NCBI GenBank assembly: GCA_021432635.1
Contig: MU270048.1
Coordinates: 372,001 to 436,000, forward strand
Source of the DNA: Thozetella sp. PMI_491
Lineage: Eukaryota; Ascomycota; Sordariomycetes; Chaetosphaeriales; Chaetosphaeriaceae
Length of the DNA stretch: 64,000 nt
Direction: 5' to 3'
In this document: in pieces, positions 56,925-64,000 of the stretch
Position numbering within the stretch: position 1 is the stretch's first letter
Layout of the letters: each line of letters opens with the position of its first letter
Notes under the pieces: model-generated
What the model saw: the letters and a program-made list of their open reading frames with translations, nothing else
Database searches by the model: none
Told to the model about the DNA's origin: nothing
Translations under genes and position numbers: made by a program

Positions 56925-56983
56925 GGGCTGAACGAGCTATCTTTCCCGGATAGCTCCGCAGCGGTGAATCCGGGCTGATCCAT

Positions 56984-58246
56984 TCACTTTATCTTGGAGG
57001 GTTTCGTGGGCGCCTGACTGAGGGCACGCCGCATCTCAATCGCACGCTTGTAGGGAGGGGCCGTCGGCGGCTGTACTGGGTCTAGCGAGATGTGTCCTTC
57101 CGGGAGCTGATAGGAGGCGTCAGAATCGAATGCTGAGAGGTCGCCGCAGGCCACGAACGGTGCAATCCACCGAGTGTCTTTCTTTCGGTCGAAGGTAAGA
57201 TCCTCTACCTCAATGTCGTAGATGCCGTCCTTGTCTAGTGTCGGCAGGGGCTCGGGCGTCACGTCCCACGCACCCGTCTCCTGGTTCTGCATTAAAACCG
57301 GGGCAACGACAGGGAAGCTCTGCTGTCGCTCCTCTAGCATCTTTGGTAGCCGGTGACCAACGCCGAGGGGCTCTTCCAAGCTCGCTGTGAATCCCGCCGG
57401 AGGTCGGAAGTTGATGCAGACGATGAAAGCCTCTACGCTGCTGGCGCGCGATGAGCGAGGCTTGGCAACATGAACGTGCTCAAAGAAGACCTTGAGCTGT
57501 GCGTAGAGGAGATCGACGTTGCGGCCCCGAAATATCTTAGCCACGAACTTGCCGCCAGGTTTGAGTACACAGAGGGCCAGGTTGAGCGCGGCGAAGAGCA
57601 GCTGTGCCTGAACGTAGATGTCAAGGTCGTGAAGCCCCGTGACGTCCGGGGCACCATCGCTGATCACCAGATCCACGGGATGTGATGCCTGCTGGCTCAT
57701 TGTGTCCGGATCGTAGTTCGGATCCAGTGCCCGGAGAAGCAGAGGGACGGTCGCTGGATGAGTAATGTCGGCCCGAAGCGTGATGATGCCGGGTAGGGGG
57801 CTGATGGGCTGGAGATCGATGGACACAATCTTGACATCTTGTCGAGGCTTAAGCTCCTCCTTGTTTTTTAGCGAGAGAGAATCGGACACTTCCTGTCCAT
57901 TCTCGGCTTCTGGATCCGGCGGGAAGACCTTGAGCATTTGTTGGCGAAATTTGGCCTCTCGGTCCTGCCAGGCGGAGCGCCCGAATTTCTCGCCTTTGAT
58001 CAGGACCCTCGACAGAACTTGCGACCAGCTTCCGGGAGCTGCGCAAAGATCCACCACTCTCGTCACACCTTCGAACAGGTTGAATTCTGTACCGCGTCAA
58101 CATGCCTCCCGCATTCTGGTCGGATGTCACCCGCCGCACGCACCTTCATCCAGCTGCAAGAGCTTAAAGGCGCTCCTCGCTCTCCATCCTTGCTCCTTGG
58201 CGAGCCTGTAGTAGGCGTCGCGCTTATCCTTCGAAGTCTTTCCCAT
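56984..58246 (-). CDS. TRM7: tRNA 2'-O-ribose methyltransferase TRM7 (FTSJ1-like)
   Basis: It methylates the ribose at positions 32 and 34 of the anticodon loop of tRNA-Phe, tRNA-Leu and tRNA-Trp with S-adenosylmethionine, working with Trm732 and Trm734. The model is 395 residues in two exons, 58246-58144 and 58068-56984. The N-terminus [20 protein letters not shown] with [13 protein letters not shown] is diagnostic and holds the first catalytic Lys. The SAM motif is [14 protein letters not shown]. The rest of the K-D-K-E tetrad is visible in [13 protein letters not shown] (Asp), [13 protein letters not shown] (Lys) and SSVEAFIVC (Glu). Compared with bacterial RlmE there is an insertion of about 50 residues after the SAM loop ([20 protein letters not shown]) and a C-terminal extension, both usual in fungi. 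It is divergent from MAK5. Confidence 0.95.
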
Positions 58247-58885
58247 CTTGAGGTAGATAGAGTGTAGACCGCTATGAGTCGCGTGAGCAAGCGAGGCCGA
58301 CCTTGTTACGAGAGCCTTGAAAATCTGTATATTTGTGGACGCTACCGATTCTGGTTACTCAGTCTGAAGGGCGTGGCCCACACGCCTAACGCCTAGCCAA
58401 TCAGGCCGCTCGGGGGGGGATAAGATGAAGTACTGTATCGCGCTTTCACTTCAGAGCCAAGGGAAGGGTTCAGGCATAAAGGGACCATAGAGGGAATCGA
58501 GGAACACCTATATCCAGTATATATTGATGGAAAAGTGCGCCAATTCAGCAACGTATACAACAGTTTAGTGTGTGTGGTTCCTGTTGCCACTAGGTTTCTA
58601 CCCAGCAGCTGAGAATAAGGTAGTTGACCTTCTAGTCAATTTGCTGCAGCAAATGGCCATTGGATAACTAGAGGTACCTACTGAGCGTAGAGCTTCGTGG
58701 ACAAGCGTATCGGAGGTGTGGGGCTTTTTTCTGCCCCGCGTCCCCGCCAAATTTTTTCCTTCTTCCTGCCATTCTACCTTGTACTTGACTACGCCCACGC
58801 CGACAGGAACAGTGGTGTCAGTCTCTCTCCCCCGACCTTGAGACAGTTTCCTCTGTAGGCCACGAACCCGCCACTGCTCCAAAAT
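58247..58885. promoter_or_regulatory. Divergent promoter region TRM7 / MAK5
   Basis: A 639-bp spacer between the start codons of two RNA-metabolism genes, suggesting coordinated expression. A GGTACCTACTGAG word is at 58673-58685. No specific binding site is claimed. Confidence 0.4.
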
Positions 58886-61205
58886 ATGGGAGATCAGAAG
58901 AAGCGCAAGCGGGGATTCGCCCCTCCTAAGCAGGCGAAGCGGCAAAAGGCGTCCAACTCGCAATCGAAGTCAGGGCCGAAGAGGGTCGTCGATGCCAATT
59001 CCCTGCTGTGGCGTCCTGTCCAGATTCCAGAAGTCCTCGAAGATGCGGAAGGGTTCTATGGGCTTGAAGAGGTCGAAGGGGTCCAAGTAGTTCGTCATGG
59101 TGACAAAGTCCAGTTTGTTAGTCCCCTTGCCACCCCAGCTAAAGGCCGCCGTTAGGTACTCTCTAGCCCGTTCGCGATGCTGACCAGTTCCAAAGATCAC
59201 CTCTCTCCCTCTAGAACAGTCGGAGGCCGAAAGCGAAGAGTTCCAGGGCTTCGATGACCTGCCCGAGCAGCGCGGCGACCAAGGGACAGAAGAAGTCCCA
59301 CAGCCAGCAGCGGAGCCAGCCAAGACAAAGAAGGACAAGGCCAAGGCCAAGGTTCAGAAGAGGAAAGAGATGATATCTGAGCAGCAAGATCCTGAACTGG
59401 AGACCAGCGTCTTCTCCAAGATCGAGGACATCGCTGATGAGCCGGAAGATGAGATCGACATGTCGGAGTGGGTGAAACTCGACCTATCGCCGCGCATCAT
59501 CTCCTCCATCTCGCGATTGAAGTTTCCCAAGCCCACCCGGATCCAAGAAATGGCTATCCCAGAGATCATGGAAGGGCAGGATGTCATAGGAAAAGCGTCA
59601 ACCGGATCTGGCAAGACCTTGGCCTTTGCCATTCCGATCGTCGAGGACTGGCTCTCTCGCGCCGACAAGAAGAAGCCTGCCGAGAGGCACCCTATCGCCC
59701 TGGTCCTATCGCCTACCAGAGAGCTTGCCCATCAGATCACAACCCACGTCAAAGACCTGTGCGCCGGCCTCCCCGTTGGACCCTACATCTGCTCCGTAAC
59801 AGGAGGACTTGCCATCCAGAAGCAGCAGCGTCAGCTGGCGAAAGCTGACATAGTAATCGGTACTCCTGGGCGCTTATGGGAAGTTTTGAGTTCGGACGCG
59901 TCTCTGCTCAACTCCTTCAAGAGCGTTTCCTACCTCGTGGTCGACGAGGCGGACCGCCTGCTGACGGAGGGCCACTTCAAGGAGGCAGAGGAGATATTTG
60001 ACGCCCTCGATAAGATTGAAACAAACGACGAAGATGGCGAGGAGAGTGATAGCGACGATGATGATGACGATGCGGGAAAGCAAAAACAGTCATCGGCGAA
60101 CAAGAAGCGCCAGACACTAGTGTTTTCTGCAACATTCAACCGGGGCCTTCAGCAGAAGTTGGCTGGCAAGGCTGGCAAAACCCGATTCGATCTCCTAAGC
60201 GAAAAGCAGTCGATGGAATACCTTCTCAAGAAGCTCAACTTCCGTGGAGAACCCAAGTTCATCGACGTGAACCCGACCTCTCAGATGGCGGATCGACTCA
60301 AGGAGGGCTTGATCGAATGCGGAGCTCTCGAGAAAGATCTCTACCTGTACTCGGTTCTCCTCATGCAGTCCAATATGCGAGCCCTCGTCTTTGCGAACTC
60401 GATCAGCTCAGTCCGCCGCCTCACCCCTTTGCTACAGAATCTGAACCTGCCAGTCCTTCCCCTTCACTCCGAGATGCCACAGAAGGCCCGACTTAGGTCG
60501 GTGGAGCGCTTCACTGCTAAGGACAACGCCAAGAACGCGACCAAAATCCTCATCGCCACGGATGTTGCTGCCCGTGGCCTAGATATACCAGGGATCGACC
60601 TCGTCGTCCACTACCATGTCCCCCGGACGGCAGACACCTACGTCCATCGCTCGGGAAGAACTGCGCGAGCCGAGACTTCCGGTGTCAGTATCCTTCTCTG
60701 TGCGCCGGAAGAGGTTGTGCCAACCCGCCGGCTCCTCGCAAAAGTGCACACGCAGGCCGCTAAAGGCAAGATTCCCAAGGATGGCTACTTCATCAGAACG
60801 ATAGACATCGACCGCAAGATAGTCTCACGCCTCCGCGAGCGAGTAGTGTTATCCAAGAAGATCTCGGATTCCCTGCTCGCTAAGGAGAGGGGCAACAAGG
60901 AGGAGGAGTGGATGAAGAAAGCGGCGGAAGACCTTGGAGTCGACTATGACTCCGAAGAACTAGAGAAGGCAGGGATGTGGGCCGGACGAGGTGCAGATCG
61001 GAAGAAAAAGGAAAAGGAGGCTATGAATGTCACCAAGGCTGAGCTTGGCGCTTTTCGAGCCGAACTGAAGCAGCTCCTGGCCAAGCCGGTCAACGTGGGA
61101 GTAAGTGAGAAGTACCTGAGCCACCTAGATGTCAACGCGCTGTTGCAGGGCGCTAAGGGTGAGTTCCTCGGAACCGTCGATGGGCTCGGCCTAGACGATT
61201 TATAA
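58886..61205 (+). CDS. MAK5: Nucleolar DEAD-box RNA helicase MAK5
   Basis: An ATP-dependent RNA helicase needed for assembly of the 60S ribosomal subunit. The model is 738 residues in two exons, 58886-59116 and 59220-61205. The acceptor is taken as AACAG 59215-59219, which keeps the frame (...VQF/SEAESEEF); the nearer TAG at 59214 would not. The N-terminus is basic (KKRKRGFAPPKQAKRQKA), fitting nucleolar targeting. All helicase motifs are legible: PTRIQ (Q), ASTGSGKT (I), PTRELAHQ (Ia), TPGR (Ib), DEAD (II), SATF (III), LVFANS (IV), ATDVAARGLDI (V) and HRSGRTAR (VI). The insert between motifs II and III contains the acidic run EESDSDDDDDDAG, a Mak5/DDX24 feature. The C-terminal region is Lys-rich. 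The N-terminal GFYGLEEVEGV matches Mak5 orthologues from memory. Confidence 0.94.
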
Positions 61206-61514
61206 AGAATAACTAGTCGTTACAAGGCAGCTTTACATGAGGCATATAGCACCGATCAAATGCCACAACTAGCATTGTCAATATGTCACATTCCTTCGTG
61301 GTTTCTGTAGTGTTTCGTATTACTAGTGTTTGGAAAGAAGAGGAGGGACACTAGTTTCGACGGGTGTCATGCCTGTGACTGGACGAGTAGTTCCATGAAC
61401 AGGTCCTGCCTAGCAACAGTCTCGATACATCCGTTCCAATTCCATATACGCCTATCTCATGGGTATCTTTCCTTTCCAGTAGTTTTTCATGAACTCCAGC
61501 TCTCAAATAGCATC
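61206..61514. other. Convergent spacer MAK5 / unknown gene
   Basis: The 3' flanks of two convergent genes. Nothing else is seen. Confidence 0.45.
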
Positions 61515-62543
61515 CTAAAAGTCCGGGTCAAGCTTCAGTGCTGCCTTGCCGGAGGTGAGCCGGTAGCGGTGGCCGTAGCCGTGAGACAAACTTTCCCCGA
61601 ATGCCTGCAGAGACTTTTGGAATGCTACGGCATTAGAGGTGTCCAGTATCTTCTTCGCCAGAAAGCTGCGCTTTGACATATTGCGGCTTTTGTTCTTGTC
61701 CCGTCCAGTCTCGGACAGGCGGAGTGAGAGCTTCATCTCTTCCTTGTGCCAGAATGGTGCCTCAGTCTCTGAAGAGACTGGGAGGTTCTCTCCTCTGGTT
61801 TTGGTGCCATTTCGATGCCAAGGAAAGATCTTGTGCAACTTCTCGTTGGCGTTTTTGGAAGCTACATCGCTTCGTTGGCCGTTAGACATGGCGGATAGGT
61901 TTGCCTGGAGCCCTGGGGGAACCTTGCAGCAGAGTGCACCAGGTGTTCGGCAGAAGACGCATCTCTTCGTGTTTGAGTTTTGCTGTTGCAGAGCTGCTTT
62001 TTGGCTGCTTTTGCTGGAGTGGTCGCTCTGACGTCGCAGCTTGATGTGCAGGCTTCTCCGGGATGGCTCGTTCTCTTTGGCCTGGGCAGAGTCGTTGCTG
62101 TTGCTGCTTCCACGGCGTGACTCGGCCTTTTCTGAAGAATTTTTTGGTGTTTCGGCAAGCTGTGCCACTTGGCGTTGTTGTTCTTCACGCTGCTTGAGCT
62201 CCTGGGCTAGGTGTTTCCACAAGGCAATGCCGATTTCTTCGTTGATGACAGGAACCCGCACGAGCTTCCTGCATGCTCGTGTGCCTTCGCGGTCCGGCAG
62301 CCGGCCTAGCTCGTAGAGCTCGTCTAGAGGGATGGCGCACTCGATGGTCACCAAAGCCCAGTGCGCACCCCAGCGCTCCTTAACAAAGGCTTTGAGATGG
62401 TCTTGGGCTTCCCAGATCGAGTTGCGGTAGGCAGTCTCGGCATCAATTGCAGCTTGCTGGGCTGCGAGAGCACTGTCTGCCTCGCGCTGGTGGCGGATCT
62501 GACGCCACTTGGAGGGTGTGGCTAGCAGGTCGGTGAAAGTCAT
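61515..62543 (-). CDS. Hypothetical fungal protein, 342 residues
   Basis: I do not recognise a family. ATG 62543 lies in a good context and starts a single open frame. Residues 1-125 look helical and folded (SKWRQIRHQREADSALAAQQ, then ECAIPLDELYELGRLPDREG and INEEIGIALWKHLAQELKQR). Residues 125-190 are low-complexity, rich in Gln, Ser, Lys and Asn. A short cysteine group follows, CVFCRTPGALCC, which could bind a metal. The rest is basic and Ser-rich and ends KAALKLDPDF. No signal peptide or membrane segment is present. Codon composition resembles that of neighbours, and the long uninterrupted frame without a competing gene supports coding. The role is unknown. Confidence 0.65.
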   Translation of the reverse strand: MTFTDLLATPSKWRQIRHQREADSALAAQQAAIDAETAYRNSIWEAQDHLKAFVKERWGAHWALVTIECAIPLDELYELGRLPDREGTRACRKLVRVPVINEEIGIALWKHLAQELKQREEQQRQVAQLAETPKNSSEKAESRRGSSNSNDSAQAKENEPSRRSLHIKLRRQSDHSSKSSQKAALQQQNSNTKRCVFCRTPGALCCKVPPGLQANLSAMSNGQRSDVASKNANEKLHKIFPWHRNGTKTRGENLPVSSETEAPFWHKEEMKLSLRLSETGRDKNKSRNMSKRSFLAKKILDTSNAVAFQKSLQAFGESLSHGYGHRYRLTSGKAALKLDPDF

Positions 62544-64000
62544 GGCTGCTGGTGATGGAGACGAGAACTTTGCGGCTCTGGTGCCTGATACCGAGAGAAA
62601 GCAAGCTAATAGCTTCCAAGAAGCATCACAGGGTGTTCAGGCTGGTGTACAACCAGCTTGGCTACTGTTTGGGTGACCGGGTGCGGCCGAGGTTTGAAGA
62701 AGTTGGGAGGTATGAGAGGTATGGGAGTTCTCTTGTACTGGTATTAAGACGTACTTGCCAAAGCTTCTTGAACTTTGCTGGACAAAGTGAGGTGTTGGTG
62801 GGTTGGTGACTTCCGCATTGGAAAGGCCTACTAGGGGATGGAATGGCTGGGATAAGCAAACAGCAGAATGTTCCGGAGATAAGTCGATGAAGGCATTCGG
62901 AACAACGTCTGGTAGAACCAGAAGTGTATGCCAGGTAGCTTTGTGACGTGGGTGGGTGAACGGTCTAAGTTTGTGAGATACCCGAATAAGCTGTCCGCTC
63001 CTATTGTTGCGCGTCCTATTGGCACACCTGCCACTCAAGGGCCAACCAGTCACAGAACTCGAATCACAAACCGCAGCCGACACTTTGCATGCCATTCTCA
63101 GCAGACAGCCTCGCAGCTTCTCGCCCGTGCCTCTTGGGCTCTTTCTTTAACCTCCTCCTCCTGTTTCCTTGTTCTACGAGGCCTAGCTTCCAATCGGATG
63201 GCCCCCCCAAGGTGAACCAAAACAAACTTGCCTCTCTGCCTGCAGAGTACAAGTTGCTGGCACACAAGTGCTGACCGTCTTCTCAGTAGATGCTGTCCAA
63301 CACACCGATACTTCGTGACCGCCTCTTGAGTCGAGGGTTTTCATTGTTTGCTACCGCCTGCAGATGCCATCAAGTGGTCCCCGGCTGGGTAAGGGAAGAA
63401 AAGGGGGAGGCTCTTCAGCCTCCTTTCGCAAGAGGGCAACGAAGTACCGAATAAGGAGAAGCATAAGCCATCTCCAACGGCCCGATCCCTTAGAACGAGT
63501 CACCCTAGCGCTTCTTTGCGCAATGGGTTCACATGGCGGTCTCGGGGTTACCGCCTGTTGGCTCGACACCAACCAGCCACTTGTCTCCTGTTATCGTGGC
63601 TCTCTCCTCGTGGCTGGTACTGACTCGCCTAGTCGGACCGCACTTTTTGGTGTGATTCTCTTCTCGAGCGGTCCCGAGATTCGGTAAGTCGTATAACATC
63701 ACTCTATACTGGCGGTCAGTGTGGTTCACTGCTCGGCCGAGGAGCCGGTGACGGCTCGTGGGCGGCGGAGAGGAAATATCCTTTGTCAAATTCCGACCGC
63801 CTTCGCAACGTGTTTCGTGTTCAGAGGCAACGATACCGGGCTCGCCCCCGATTGGGAGACAAAGTGGCGGTTGTTAGCCCCGAGAGTCCGTCTTTCATCC
63901 TCGCAGACATACAGACGCATTGACGGAGACTGATGCAGGGCCTCGAGAGTCCAGCAGGTGGACTCAGGCATGTAGCACCAATGAGGTGCATTTATCTACA
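62544..64000. other. Right-end intergenic stretch
   Basis: The first few hundred bases should be the promoter of the 342-residue gene. Short frames at 62637-63095, 62928-63274 and 63364-63687 have no recognisable features. No RNA gene was found. Confidence 0.4.

Noticed and set aside
1-64000. CRISPR arrays, bacterial operons or ribosome binding sites
   Set aside because: The DNA is eukaryotic with spliced genes; no regularly spaced repeats were seen.

Overview
The window is nuclear DNA of a filamentous ascomycete (Pezizomycotina, most likely Sordariomycetes). The evidence is GC-rich coding sequence, genes broken by short introns (about 49-114 nt) with GT..AG ends and CTAAC/CTGAC-type branch sites, long gene-poor spacers, and typical fungal proteins such as a laccase, HIR1, MAK5, GT15 and GT32 glycosyltransferases, a PTR2 transporter and an ATF-like bZIP. 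I rebuilt gene models by hand from splice signals, reading frame and family consensus. Except in the two damaged genes, every model closes to a whole number of codons. No database search or RNA evidence was available.

Layout. 1-4.3 kb: two damaged genes, a HeLo-domain (prion-inhibition-type) remnant running off the left edge and a secreted amidase whose 5' part is frameshifted. 5.2-6.4 kb: an ATF/CREB-like bZIP factor. 6.4-17.2 kb: almost 11 kb in which I recognise no gene. 17.2-29.0 kb: an uninterrupted block of five genes that looks like one oxidative pathway: a secreted laccase, an FMN-dependent monooxygenase of the nitrilotriacetate-monooxygenase/luciferase-like type, an UNC93-like transporter, a Baeyer-Villiger-type FAD monooxygenase, and a divergently transcribed MFS anion-permease-like transporter. 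29.1-30.7 kb: a five-exon gene of unknown function. 32.5-35.9 kb: the histone chaperone HIR1. 37.5-38.2 kb: a 96-residue lysine-rich basic protein with a 47-nt poly-G run in its second intron. 40.7-44.1 kb: two convergent Golgi-type glycosyltransferases (GT32 and GT15); the end of the GT32 gene is repeated in tandem downstream of its stop codon. 47.4-49.4 kb: a PTR2 peptide transporter with a 4-nt first exon and a perfect hairpin in intron 1. 49.4-54.5 kb: a second gene-poor spacer. 54.5-62.5 kb: a dense block with a BBE-type FAD oxidoreductase, a GNAT acetyltransferase, the tRNA methyltransferase TRM7, the DEAD-box helicase MAK5 and an unknown 342-residue protein. 62.5-64 kb: nothing recognised.

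Housekeeping genes (HIR1, TRM7, MAK5, glycosyltransferases, PTR2) alternate with accessory metabolism and decayed genes. The best candidate for an undescribed system is the 17.2-29.0 kb block. Two different flavin monooxygenases, one extracellular multicopper oxidase and two transporters fit the uptake and oxidative processing of a small, probably aromatic or heteroatom-containing substrate. No backbone synthase and no pathway-specific regulator lies inside the block, so it looks more catabolic than biosynthetic.
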